Of a stretch of 64,000 nucleotides of DNA, positions 55,038-63,933 are shown one piece after another (positions within the stretch are counted from its first letter, which is position 1; the number at the start of each line of letters is the position of its first letter). A program made the position numbers and the translations under genes. The DNA comes from Marinomonas algicola (GTDB lineage Bacteria; Pseudomonadota; Gammaproteobacteria; Pseudomonadales; Marinomonadaceae). A model generated the notes under the pieces. That model worked only from the letters and a program-made list of their open reading frames with translations, was not told the origin of the DNA and ran no database searches. The stretch is from positions 62,001-126,000 of the forward strand of contig NZ_CP061941.1 of NCBI RefSeq assembly GCF_014805825.1. The letters are read 5' to 3'.

Positions 55038-55519
55038 TGAATACACCTCATAATCATGATTCTTGTATTGAATCGGCGTTAGCGACAGCAGAACGGCTGT
55101 GTAAAGAGCAAAATCAAAAGCTAACCAAAGTAAGACGTCGTACTTTGGAATTAATCTGGCAAAGTCACCGGCCGTTAGGTGCTTATCAATTGTTGGCTAA
55201 ATTGGCGGAGGAAGGTTTTAACTCGGCACCGCCAACCGTTTATCGAGCCTTGGATTTTTTGATGTCAGCGGGTCTTATTCATAAAGTGGAATCCATGAAT
55301 GCCTACCTAGGTTGTGCCCATGCTGATAAGGCGCATAAAGGCTATTTTTTAATTTGTGACGCCTGTCATAACGTAATGGAGTTTGATTATCAGGACATCC
55401 ATAGCTCGTTAATTGAAAAAGCGGCCGAGCAAGGTTTTAGTTTGCGTGCCGAAACCATTGAATTGACCGGTCTTTGTGGGAACTGCCAAGCGCTCGAGAC
55501 GCAAGGAGCTCAAGCATGA
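55037..55519 (+). CDS. zur: Zinc uptake regulator Zur (Fur family)
   Basis: The 160-residue repressor has the Fur-family winged helix (QNQKLTKVRRRTLELIWQSHRPLGAYQLL and PPTVYRALDFLMSAGLIHKVE) and the structural zinc cysteines CDAC and CGNC. Zinc-loaded Zur should bind the box at 53951-53963 and shut the operon. The frame can begin at a GTG at 55034, but the ATG at 55037 overlaps the nicO stop (TGATG). Its own stop overlaps the znuC start as ATGA. Confidence 0.93.
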   Translation: MNTPHNHDSCIESALATAERLCKEQNQKLTKVRRRTLELIWQSHRPLGAYQLLAKLAEEGFNSAPPTVYRALDFLMSAGLIHKVESMNAYLGCAHADKAHKGYFLICDACHNVMEFDYQDIHSSLIEKAAEQGFSLRAETIELTGLCGNCQALETQGAQA

Positions 55520-56313
55520 AGCCATTGATTACCTTTGATGACATCGGCATTGAATTTGATGGTCGTGACTTGTTAAGTCACATTAATATGGCGATCCATG
55601 AAGGCGAAATTGTCACGTTAATTGGGCCTAACGGAAGTGGTAAAAGTACCTTAATCCGTACACTACTGGGTTTGCAAACACCCACTTCAGGACGTGTTAT
55701 ACATCACGATAAAACGCGCATTGGCTACATGCCGCAGAAGCTGCATGTTGATCCGACATTGCCATTAAACGTGATGGATTTTTTATCTTTAGTGAGAAAC
55801 GTTAATAAATCTCAGATCCCTGGCGTACTTGCTAAAATAGGCATTGAGAAATTGGCCAAAAAACAGGTTCACTTTTTATCTGGTGGTGAAACTCAACGCG
55901 TTTTGTTGGCGCGTGCGCTGTTAAATAACCCCAATTTGTTGGTTCTGGATGAGCCAGTACAAGGGGTAGATGTGAACGGCCAAGTTGAACTTTATAATCT
56001 CATTTCAACCATTAGAGATGAGCTGAAATGCGGTGTTTTGATGGTATCTCATGACTTGCATCTGGTCATGGCAAAAACCGACACAGTTGTCTGTATCAAT
56101 CAACATGTATGCTGTTCTGGAACGCCTCAGCATGTGACGGGCCACCCAGCGTATCAAGCTTTGTTTGGCGTCCCTGGCGCGGCGGAGTCGATTGCTATTT
56201 ATTCACATCATCACGACCATGTTCACGATGAAAACGGTGATGTTTTTCTGACGGATACGGTAGAGGCGGGTAAAATGGACACACATGTTCATGGCAAAAA
56301 CTGTCATCATTAA
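55516..56313 (+). CDS. znuC: Zinc ABC transporter ATPase
   Basis: The 265-residue ATPase has Walker A GPNGSGKST near residue 38, signature LSGGETQRVLLARA near 122 and Walker B LLVLDEPVQGVD near 143. The C-terminus is histidine-rich (YSHHHDHVHDENG and HVHGKNCHH), a ZnuC trait. An open frame extends back to 55474, but the ATG overlapping the zur stop is the right start. It energises zinc uptake through ZnuB. Confidence 0.94.
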   Translation: MKPLITFDDIGIEFDGRDLLSHINMAIHEGEIVTLIGPNGSGKSTLIRTLLGLQTPTSGRVIHHDKTRIGYMPQKLHVDPTLPLNVMDFLSLVRNVNKSQIPGVLAKIGIEKLAKKQVHFLSGGETQRVLLARALLNNPNLLVLDEPVQGVDVNGQVELYNLISTIRDELKCGVLMVSHDLHLVMAKTDTVVCINQHVCCSGTPQHVTGHPAYQALFGVPGAAESIAIYSHHHDHVHDENGDVFLTDTVEAGKMDTHVHGKNCHH

Positions 56314-56383
56314 AGGTCACTAAGAAAGTGTATAACCCTGAATTTAAGGTGTCATTCCAAGGCACGATTCCAAGGTAAGTAAA

Positions 56384-57175
56384 ATGTTAGATTTATTGTT
56401 TCGTGCGTTGCTGGGTGGCATGGGGGTGGCGGCGGTCGCTGGACCGTTAGGTGCTTTTGTTGTTTGGCGAAGAATGGCGTATTTTGGTGATACTTTGGCG
56501 CACTCGGCGTTATTAGGTGTGGCCTTGGGTTTTTTGTTCGATATTAATCTTAATCTAGCGGTAGTGGTTCTTTGTGTTGGCTTGGCTTTGGTGCTAGTGA
56601 CATTACAAAAGAAACACATTATCGCAACGGATACCTTACTGGGGATCTTAGCCCATTCTTCTTTATCTCTTGGATTAGTGGCAGTGAGCTTCTTAGATAA
56701 TATCCGCATCGATCTAATGGCGTATTTATTTGGGGATTTGCTGGCGATTAGCCTATCGGATTTGTACTGGATTTACGCTGGTGGGGCCTTAGTGATATTG
56801 CTTCTGATTGTTTTTTGGAAACCTTTGTTAGCCATGACGGTCAATGAAGAGCTAGCAAAAGTAGAAGGCTATCCTGTCGAAGCCATACGACTTCTACTGA
56901 TGTTGTTGGTGGCTCTAGTGATTGCGGTTGCCATGAAAATAGTGGGTGTCTTATTAATTACTTCATTAATGATTATCCCGGCTGCTACCGCGAGAAAGGT
57001 CTCTAATTCGCCCATTCAAATGGCGACAATGGCGAGTCTGATTGGCTGTTTATCAGTATGTGGTGGGTTGTGGGCATCGTATCAATGGGACACGCCAGCT
57101 GGCCCAAGTGTGGTTGTGTTTGCCGCCTTCCTATTCTTATTTATCTACAGTCTACCAAAGATGAACCGAGTATAG
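56384..57175 (+). CDS. znuB: Zinc ABC transporter permease
   Basis: The 263-residue ABC-3 family permease has about eight helices and the blocks GPLGAFVVWRRMAYFGDTLAHSALLGVALG and VNEELAKVEGYPVEAIRLLLM. It starts 70 bases after znuC with AAGGTAAG before the ATG. The periplasmic zinc-binding protein gene znuA is not in the operon or elsewhere in the window and must be encoded elsewhere. Confidence 0.94.
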   Translation: MLDLLFRALLGGMGVAAVAGPLGAFVVWRRMAYFGDTLAHSALLGVALGFLFDINLNLAVVVLCVGLALVLVTLQKKHIIATDTLLGILAHSSLSLGLVAVSFLDNIRIDLMAYLFGDLLAISLSDLYWIYAGGALVILLLIVFWKPLLAMTVNEELAKVEGYPVEAIRLLLMLLVALVIAVAMKIVGVLLITSLMIIPAATARKVSNSPIQMATMASLIGCLSVCGGLWASYQWDTPAGPSVVVFAAFLFLFIYSLPKMNRV

Positions 57176-57229
57176 CGCTGGTGTCACGTCGCTCGGGGAC
57201 AATAGAAAGGCTCTTGAAGAGAGAGCGAG

Positions 57230-57263
57230 TCGAATCCAACGGGTTTCCTTGTGTTGGATTCGA
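57230..57263. terminator. Hairpin between convergent znuB and carbonic anhydrase genes
   Basis: TCGAATCCAAC (57230-57240) and GTTGGATTCGA (57253-57263) form a perfect 11-base stem with a 12-base loop between two convergent genes. There is no long U-run, so its strength as a terminator is uncertain. Confidence 0.45.
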
Positions 57264-57305
57264 TCATCATGTGACGCAATTACATTCAGTAATCAGACGG
57301 TCAGG

Positions 57306-57848
57306 TTATCCCTCTTGCTGTTCGGCAAGGTATTCGTCTTTTAGTTTGACGTAATTTAAGCCAGCGTATTGAAAGTAGTCTAGCTCGGATTGTTTTAATG
57401 GTCTAACCGCCTTAGCGGGTGATCCCATATACAAAAAGCCGGATTCAAGTCGTTTACCTTGTGGTACCAAAGAACCGGCGCCGATAATCACTTGGCTTTC
57501 CACTATGGCGCCATCCAAAATAGTGGTCCCCATTCCAATCAATACTTGGTCGTGTACTGTACAGCCATGCAGCATAGCCATATGCCCAACGGTCACATCA
57601 TCTCCAATGGAGAGAGGGTGTCCTTCCGGTTTATAAACACTGGCGTGAGTGATGTGCAAACACGTATTGTCTTGAATGCTGGTTCTTTTGCCTATACGGA
57701 TACGATGCATATCCCCACGAATGGACACCAATGGCCAAACAGAACTGTCTTCACCAATTTCAATATCACCGATAAGAACCGCTGAGTCATCCACCCAAAC
57801 TCGTTCACCTAAAACAGGGCTGTGGCCCCGAAACGATTTTATTGTCAT
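57306..57848 (-). CDS. Gamma carbonic anhydrase family protein
   Basis: The 180-residue left-handed beta-helix protein shows hexapeptide repeats and the three histidine ligand positions of the YrdA/PaaY group (DNTCLHITHASV and VGHMAMLHGCTV), ending with the MGSPAKAVRPL segment. Many relatives bind zinc and have weak or unproven carbonic anhydrase activity. The frame extends to 57905, but the ATG at 57848 gives the normal start MTIKSFRGHSP. It is divergent from oligopeptidase A. Confidence 0.9.
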   Translation of the reverse strand: MTIKSFRGHSPVLGERVWVDDSAVLIGDIEIGEDSSVWPLVSIRGDMHRIRIGKRTSIQDNTCLHITHASVYKPEGHPLSIGDDVTVGHMAMLHGCTVHDQVLIGMGTTILDGAIVESQVIIGAGSLVPQGKRLESGFLYMGSPAKAVRPLKQSELDYFQYAGLNYVKLKDEYLAEQQEG

Positions 57849-57957
57849 TGTGTGTCTCCATAAATACTTGCTGTAGGTGTTGAAAAGAGCCTCAACCTTA
57901 CCCATTAATAGGTTATATAGGCAATGCTCTTATTTATTTTTTGAAGGATACCATGTT

Positions 57958-59991
57958 ATGTCAACGTCAGTATGGGATGCGACCTCCCTTCCTAAATTCT
58001 CGGCCATCGATGTGGACGCTATCGAAGCCGATTTAACCCAATTACTGGATAAAAACCGTAAGACAATGGCAGCCTGTGTTGCTCAGGATGGCCCGTTAAC
58101 ATGGGAAAATTTTGTGCTGCCGTTGGATCAAATTAACGACGAATTAGGCGTTTTTTGGTCTCCTATTAGCCATTTAAACTCAGTAAAAAACAGCCCTGAA
58201 CTGCGCGATGCTTATAATGCATGCTTACCGAAATTGACTCAATACTACACTGAAATTGGGCAAAATTACGCCTTGTATCAAGGGTATAAAACATTATTAG
58301 CACAAGCCGATCAAGTCAATTACAGCGTCGCTCAGAAAGAGGCTTTAACTCAAGAAGTTCGTGGCTTCGAGCTTTCCGGTGTGGGCTTAGAAGGCGAAGC
58401 CAAAGAGCGCTATGGTGAAATAAATCAACGTTTGTCTGAATTAAGCAGCTCGTTTGGAGAAAATGTTTTAGATTCGACACAAGCATGGAGCAAGTTAGTC
58501 ACTGACGAAGCGGAGCTTGCGGGTCTGCCTGATTCGGCCATGGCGCAAGCGAAACAAATGGCGCAAGCGAAAGAAAAAGAAGGTTGGTTATTTACACTGG
58601 ATTTTCCGTCTTATATGCCCGTCTTAAATTATGCAGACAACCAAGCGTTACGTGAGGAATTATATACGGCCTTTGCGACTCGGGCATCAGACACCTCACC
58701 TGTCGGCGTCCAATACGATAATGCCCCCTTGATCGATGAAATTCTAGCCTTACGTCATGAAATGGCAGGGTTGCTCGGTTTTGATAATTACGCCGAATTA
58801 TCTGTTGCCACAAAAATGGCAGAGAATGGCGAGCAAGTGATTGGATTTTTAAATGATCTTGCGGTTAAGGGCAAACCCGCTGCCGAAAAGGATCTACTGC
58901 AAATTAAAGAATTTGCATTGCAAGAGTACGGTGTCGGCGAATTAAATTCGTGGGACATTGGCTATTACGCTGAAAAACTACGAGAGCATAAATTTTCAAT
59001 TTCCCAAGAGGCGTTACGTCCTTATTTCCCGATTAATAAAGTCTTGTCTGGATTATTCCATGTGGCGCAGACCTTATTTGATATTGAAATCCGTGAAGAA
59101 ACCGAATTTGACTCTTATCATGCGGATTTGCAGTTATTTACCATTAGCAAGCACGGTGAAGATATCTCTCGTTTCTACTTAGACCCTTATTCTAGAGAAG
59201 CGAAACGAGGAGGGGCTTGGATGGATGAATGTCGAGTGCGTCGTCGTTTAAAAGATGGCACTTTACAACTGCCCGTCGCCTACTTAGTGTGTAATTTCAC
59301 GCCACCAATTGGCGATCAACCTGCCTTGTTAACACATGATGAAGTGACTACCTTGTTCCATGAATTTGGCCATGGTTTACATCATATGATGACGCAAGTG
59401 GATGTGGCGGCGGTATCGGGTATCAATGGGGTTGCGTGGGATGCGGTCGAGCTGCCAAGTCAGTTTATGGAAAATTGGTGCTATGAACCAGAAGCACTCG
59501 TTTACATTGCCGGACACCATGAAACAGGGGCGTTATTGCCGCAAGATTTGCTAGATAAAATGTTAGCAGCGAAAAACTTCCAGTCTGGAATGCAGCTAAT
59601 GCGTCAATTGGAATTCTCATTATTTGATTTCCGTTTGCATAAAGAATTTAAGTCAGGTATTTCGGTACAAGGGTTAATTGACGAAGTGAGACGTGAGGTG
59701 TCCGTGTTCACTCCGCCAGCGTTTAACCGTTTCCAAAATAGCTTCTCTCATATTTTTGCAGGTGGTTATGCGGCAGGATACTACAGCTATAAATGGGCTG
59801 AAGTCTTATCGGCCGATGCCTTTTCCCGTTTTGAAGAAGACGGTATTTTCAATAAAGAAACGGGTGCCTTATTTCGTGATACAGTACTGGCCAATGGTGG
59901 ATCTCGACCTGCGGCGGAGCTGTTTGAAGCGTTCCGAGGTAGAGAGCCTTCAACAGATGCGTTACTACGACACAGTGGGATTGCCGCTTGA
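57958..59991 (+). CDS. prlC: Oligopeptidase A (M3 zinc metallopeptidase)
   Basis: The 677-residue cytoplasmic peptidase degrades short peptides, including cleaved signal peptides. The zinc motif TLFHEFGHGLHHM lies near residue 466 and the third ligand region QFMENWCYE follows near residue 502. Length is normal for OpdA/PrlC. A longer frame starts at 57877, but GAAGGA 9 bases before the ATG at 57958 fixes the start. It is followed by yheV, a common pairing in gammaproteobacteria. Confidence 0.95.
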   Translation: MSTSVWDATSLPKFSAIDVDAIEADLTQLLDKNRKTMAACVAQDGPLTWENFVLPLDQINDELGVFWSPISHLNSVKNSPELRDAYNACLPKLTQYYTEIGQNYALYQGYKTLLAQADQVNYSVAQKEALTQEVRGFELSGVGLEGEAKERYGEINQRLSELSSSFGENVLDSTQAWSKLVTDEAELAGLPDSAMAQAKQMAQAKEKEGWLFTLDFPSYMPVLNYADNQALREELYTAFATRASDTSPVGVQYDNAPLIDEILALRHEMAGLLGFDNYAELSVATKMAENGEQVIGFLNDLAVKGKPAAEKDLLQIKEFALQEYGVGELNSWDIGYYAEKLREHKFSISQEALRPYFPINKVLSGLFHVAQTLFDIEIREETEFDSYHADLQLFTISKHGEDISRFYLDPYSREAKRGGAWMDECRVRRRLKDGTLQLPVAYLVCNFTPPIGDQPALLTHDEVTTLFHEFGHGLHHMMTQVDVAAVSGINGVAWDAVELPSQFMENWCYEPEALVYIAGHHETGALLPQDLLDKMLAAKNFQSGMQLMRQLEFSLFDFRLHKEFKSGISVQGLIDEVRREVSVFTPPAFNRFQNSFSHIFAGGYAAGYYSYKWAEVLSADAFSRFEEDGIFNKETGALFRDTVLANGGSRPAAELFEAFRGREPSTDALLRHSGIAA

Positions 59992-60083
59992 GCCATATTA
60001 GCTAGGTTGGTAAGTAATGACTAAAATTAATGAAAAAGGTAGGCTGTGCTGGTGATCAACTGACAAGTTACTCTTTTTTTAGC

Positions 60084-60115
60084 GTGTAACGCGTGTTTTT
60101 AGGGTGTAACGCGTG
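60084..60115. repeat. Two 12-base direct repeats upstream of yheV
   Basis: GTGTAACGCGTG occurs at 60084-60095 and again at 60104-60115, a spacing of exactly 20 bases, about two helical turns. It lies 33 bases before the yheV ATG. It could be a tandem binding site for a regulator or a small local duplication. Confidence 0.45.
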
Positions 60116-60147
60116 AAATTTAAGTATATAACATAAGAGGCGATTCC

Positions 60148-60405
60148 ATGATAAAGCGTTTTATTGCGGGTGCGGTTTGCCCGCGCTGTAGCGAAATGGA
60201 TAAAATTCGTGCTTGGCGTGACGATGAAGATGAAAAGCAGTTTCGTGAATGCATTTCCTGTGGTTATACCGATGAGCAATCGACTGTGATTCAAGAACAA
60301 CCAGTAGAAATAGCCACGCGAGTAAACAAGCCACACGTCGAAGCGCCAGATGCTGAAGAAACCGTTATACAGTTTATTCCTAATCCAAGTATGACAAAAC
60401 ATTAG
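60148..60405 (+). CDS. yheV: YheV family putative zinc-ribbon protein
   Basis: The 85-residue protein has two metal-binding pairs, CPRC (residues 12-15) and CISCGY (residues 37-42), with the conserved KRFIAGAVCPRCSEMDKIRAW start of the YheV family. The function is unknown; it probably binds zinc. AAGAGGCG precedes the ATG. A strong terminator follows at 60435-60469. Confidence 0.9.
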   Translation: MIKRFIAGAVCPRCSEMDKIRAWRDDEDEKQFRECISCGYTDEQSTVIQEQPVEIATRVNKPHVEAPDAEETVIQFIPNPSMTKH

Positions 60406-60434
60406 CGCATTCTCGTGTTCATTTTGGTAAATAA

Positions 60435-60469
60435 AAATGCCCACTCTTGCTGAGAGTGGGCATTTTTTT
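60435..60469. terminator. Strong bidirectional Rho-independent terminator
   Basis: AAATGCCCACTCT (60435-60447) and AGAGTGGGCATTT (60453-60465) form a perfect 13-base stem with a TGCTG loop, followed by a run of T on the plus strand and preceded by a run of A. It ends yheV and, in the other direction, the gene at 60492-61598. Confidence 0.92.
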
Positions 60470-60491
60470 ATCACGCTCTCTCTTTCCTGAG

Positions 60492-61598
60492 TTAACTTAC
60501 TTCAAAGCCTTTTGGTAAAAAACCCTCTAATAGGTCGATGCCTGCAAAATGTGGCGCCAGACGGTGTTTCTGCTGTTCCAACAGTACGGCTGGTGCGCGG
60601 CTCGCATCAACAGAACAATTGTGTTCACTTATTAATTTTTTTCCTTGCTCATTCAGTTTACTCTTATCGATCAAACGGGTATTGATGGAAAATTCACCTA
60701 CAGATTGGATACAGTGTTGACGACTAAAACGAGCAAAACCATTAAAAGTAAAGTGTTCTTCAACGTAGTTATTACTGAGTTCTATAAGCGCATCGATCAT
60801 TTTAAAAAGTAACTCATTTTCAGAGTCTTGCTTGAGTATTAGCGTGCATTCAACACCGTGTAATTCAGTAAAATCAGAGGATTGGTGATCGTCTGCGCAA
60901 GTAAAAATGATATCAACCAGCGTTTGTCCGTTGCGTCTATGGGTAACTTCAAGGCACTTAATTTGAGTCTGATCGAAGCGTAATAAGTCAAAGATCGCCT
61001 GTACACGCTCAACTGAAAAGACGGTGTCGGCTTTTGTCGATTCAAATAAATCGCGACATTGCGCCATTAAGGGTAAGTCATGATGACTATTGAAAGGCGT
61101 GCTGATTTTTCCTGATAATGTGGAACGTAAAGTCACTAATTCACGTATTTCATGCTCTCGGGCTTTTTGAATGGCCAAAAAGACAGTTTGAATAATTTCA
61201 GACGTGGGTAGGTTTGGTTCAACGCGCCATTTACGACCATAGACAATCTTGCTAGGTCGGTTAGGTAAATGCCGTTGATAATTCTCGCGACCAATAATGC
61301 CAATTTGAATAAATAAACCTTGCTCGTCTTCTGAGCAAAAAACCGGGTAATGCTTAGAAAATTCAATTTTATTTAAAACAGACTCCACGCTTTCTAAGGA
61401 ATGATCATAGCCGTAAAAGTGCTGGGGTACACAAGATGCGCCATTCGGTAAATCAATTTTAGGTGCCGAAATTAGACAGTATTCACCCCACACTTCAGTA
61501 GTAGAAAGGCTGTCAGTTATAGAAATGTCCTTTTTCTCAGGTAAATTCAACACTATTTTGTTCATATAGGCATCGATCTCAAAAAATGGAATGGTCAT
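60492..61598 (-). CDS. Protein of unknown function (368 residues)
   Basis: I do not recognise this protein. It is soluble, without a signal peptide or transmembrane helix, mixed alpha/beta in character, and has scattered Cys and His residues but no clear metal motif. Segments such as YPVFCSEDEQGLFIQIGIIGRENYQRH and KIVYGRKWRVEPNLPTSEIIQTVFLAIQKAREHEIRELVTL suggest a folded, conserved protein. Codon use and the adjacent terminator support a real gene. The start is unsure: the ATG at 61598 has no strong ribosome site and an ATG at 61565 is also possible. It has its own transcript. Confidence 0.75.
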   Translation of the reverse strand: MTIPFFEIDAYMNKIVLNLPEKKDISITDSLSTTEVWGEYCLISAPKIDLPNGASCVPQHFYGYDHSLESVESVLNKIEFSKHYPVFCSEDEQGLFIQIGIIGRENYQRHLPNRPSKIVYGRKWRVEPNLPTSEIIQTVFLAIQKAREHEIRELVTLRSTLSGKISTPFNSHHDLPLMAQCRDLFESTKADTVFSVERVQAIFDLLRFDQTQIKCLEVTHRRNGQTLVDIIFTCADDHQSSDFTELHGVECTLILKQDSENELLFKMIDALIELSNNYVEEHFTFNGFARFSRQHCIQSVGEFSINTRLIDKSKLNEQGKKLISEHNCSVDASRAPAVLLEQQKHRLAPHFAGIDLLEGFLPKGFEVS

Positions 61599-62086
61599 AG
61601 GTCTAGGTATGACAGACTTTTTTTACAATAGTTTTACTCAGTACGAAAAAAAGTAATTTAATGGATCACTTTAAGTGCGATAAGATCCTTCTGTTTTCAC
61701 TTTTATTGCTCAAGATAGAATCACTTGTATTTATCTTGTGTCTTATATAAGATTCGAAGAGTTTTGTCCTATATCAATGAAATGATTTCTGATAGAAGGG
61801 CTAGCCTAATACTAAAGCCAGAATTATTCGCTGATGGTCAATAAAGTGGTGGCCTGATTTGGTTCTTAGCGCTTAATGGTACTGTGTGTCGTAGCTTATT
61901 GTTGTTCAATTTTAATCTGTGGTTATTTATATTTTCCTAGGTTTTCTACTATGTCCTATTTCTTCACTCTTACAGGATTTTGAAGCGTCAGACGTTAGTA
62001 TTTATGATTGTTCATTCGATTTAAGAAGAAAAGACGTTAAACTTATTTTAGAGCGTAACGTTGTCATATAAATAGAGGGTTTTTGA
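61599..62086. other. Divergent AT-rich intergenic region
   Basis: About 490 bases between the unknown gene and the TRAP permease genes. No reading frame or RNA gene could be supported. A TRAP binding-protein gene, which often precedes dctQ, is absent here. Confidence 0.45.
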
Positions 62087-62632
62087 ATGCCTTGGATGAT
62101 AAAAATAATATCAGGGTTAAGCGCGTTAAATGACGCCATTATTTGGCTATTTAAACAGTTAGCTTTGTCGGCTGTGGCGATTATGACACTGGTGATTTTG
62201 GTGCAAGTGTTTTTCCGTTACGTTCTGAATAACTCTTTTCCATGGTCGGAAGAACTGGCTCGATATCTTATGGTATGGATGACCTTTCTTACATTACCCG
62301 TTGTCTCTCGCCTGGGACAACATGCTGCGCTAGAGATAATTCTAGGCAGCCTGCCTCATAAATTAAATACCATACTGCAACTGATTCTATATGGATTAAT
62401 CGGTATTGTTTTGTTCATTGCGTTTGATAAAAGTTACGACTTTGCGGCGAAAGGTACGCGTATGTTGGCAACGTCATTACCGGTGACGAAAGCATGGTCT
62501 TATGCTGCAATGCCGGTTGGATTTGGTGTCATGATGCTGGTGTATTTGGAACTTTTTTTGCTGTGTCTGGTTGACTTATTTTCACCCTCTGAATCGGCTG
62601 AGTCTTTAGCCGAATCATCCGCGAATAAATAA
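62087..62632 (+). CDS. TRAP transporter small permease (DctQ type)
   Basis: The 181-residue inner-membrane protein has four helices and the DctQ signature FFRYVLNNSFPWSEELARYLMVWMTFL (about residues 44-70). It is the small membrane subunit of a TRAP transporter that imports organic acids or similar solutes using a sodium gradient. The large subunit follows after 14 bases. The substrate cannot be inferred because the binding protein is not in view. Confidence 0.92.
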   Translation: MPWMIKIISGLSALNDAIIWLFKQLALSAVAIMTLVILVQVFFRYVLNNSFPWSEELARYLMVWMTFLTLPVVSRLGQHAALEIILGSLPHKLNTILQLILYGLIGIVLFIAFDKSYDFAAKGTRMLATSLPVTKAWSYAAMPVGFGVMMLVYLELFLLCLVDLFSPSESAESLAESSANK

Positions 62633-62646
62633 TAAGGGTTGTCATC

Positions 62647-63933
62647 ATGGGTATTTCATTTTTCTGGATTCTTTTGTCCGCCATGTTTTTAGGTATGCCA
62701 GTGGCGTTTGCGTTGTTATTCGCACCAGGCTTGAGTTTGTTTTTAGAAGGTAAAGAAGCGTTTTATTTATTGTTGACGCAACGTTTATACAATGGCATTG
62801 ATAGTTTCCCTTTAATGGCCATCCCTTTTTTCATGTTAGCAGGAGAGGTAATGAACCGCAGTGGTATTACCTTGTCACTGGTTCAAGTCAGCCAAGCCTT
62901 TATTGGCCATTTTCGAGGTGGCTTGGCACAAATTAACATTTTATCTTCCATGTTATTTGCGGGGTTAAGTGGGTCGGCTGTGGCGGACTGCTCTGCGTTG
63001 GGAAAAATGTTGATTCCAGCCATGGAAAAAAATGGTTATTCGCGTCGCTTTGCGGCCGCCGTAACGGCCGCCTCTTCTATTATTGGCCCAATCATTCCAC
63101 CTAGCGGCATTATGATTTTGTATGCTTTTGTGATGAATGTTTCAGTGGGTGGTTTGTTTGCTGCGGGCATTTTGCCCGGTATTTTAGTTGGAACCAGTTT
63201 GATGGTGATGACTTGGTATTTATCTAAAAAGCGGGGCTACGCTGTAGCCGCCGAAAAAGCAACGTATAAAGAGAGGGGGCGCGCGGTTAAACAAGCCTTC
63301 TGGCCTCTGATGACGCCCGTTATTTTGTTAGGGGGTATATTATCGGGTATTTTTACGCCGACAGAGGCGGCGGCTGTGGCGGCGGCTTATGCGTTAGTTA
63401 TTAGCTTTATGACGAAAACCATGACGATGAAATCGTTACCGGATTTGTTCTATGAAACGGCAAAGTCCTCCGCTGTGATTTTATTCCTGGTTGGCAGTGC
63501 GGTGGCGTTTTCGGCTGTGATTAGTTTGTCTGGTGCACCACAAAAGGTGGCCAGTTTTATGGTGTCATTAACGTCTGACCCATTGATGCTGTTATTGCTG
63601 ATTAATATTTTGTTGTTGATTGTAGGTATGTTTCTTGATGCCGGCCCAGCCATTTTGATATTGGGCCCTATTTTAGGACCAATTGTCACGCAATTTGGTG
63701 TGGACCCATTGCATTTTGCCATTGTAATGTGTGTGAACTTAACGGTTGGACTTGCGACACCGCCCATGGGGCTTGTGCTCTTTGTTGCCGCCAGTGTCAG
63801 TGGTGAGAAAGTTGAGCGCATCAGTAGAGAAATGTTGCCTTATTTAGCCATGCATTTATTGGTCATTGTGCTCATTACCTACATTCCAGCGATAACGATG
63901 ACCTTGCCACGTATGTTGGGCTTTGCTCAATAG
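62647..63933 (+). CDS. TRAP transporter large permease (DctM type)
   Basis: The 428-residue protein has a dozen or so hydrophobic helices and DctM blocks: PLMAIPFFMLAGEVMNRSGI, GLSGSAVADCSALGKMLIPAM, ASSIIGPIIPPSGIMILYAF and NLTVGLATPPMGLVLFV. AAGGG precedes the ATG. The remaining 67 bases of the window hold a possible new ATG near 63982 (MLREL), too short to identify; a DctP binding protein may be encoded beyond the edge. Confidence 0.94.
   Translation: MGISFFWILLSAMFLGMPVAFALLFAPGLSLFLEGKEAFYLLLTQRLYNGIDSFPLMAIPFFMLAGEVMNRSGITLSLVQVSQAFIGHFRGGLAQINILSSMLFAGLSGSAVADCSALGKMLIPAMEKNGYSRRFAAAVTAASSIIGPIIPPSGIMILYAFVMNVSVGGLFAAGILPGILVGTSLMVMTWYLSKKRGYAVAAEKATYKERGRAVKQAFWPLMTPVILLGGILSGIFTPTEAAAVAAAYALVISFMTKTMTMKSLPDLFYETAKSSAVILFLVGSAVAFSAVISLSGAPQKVASFMVSLTSDPLMLLLLINILLLIVGMFLDAGPAILILGPILGPIVTQFGVDPLHFAIVMCVNLTVGLATPPMGLVLFVAASVSGEKVERISREMLPYLAMHLLVIVLITYIPAITMTLPRMLGFAQ

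Noticed and set aside
60079..60474. 131-residue minus-strand frame over yheV
   Set aside because: It lies antisense to yheV and across its terminator, and yheV is well supported.
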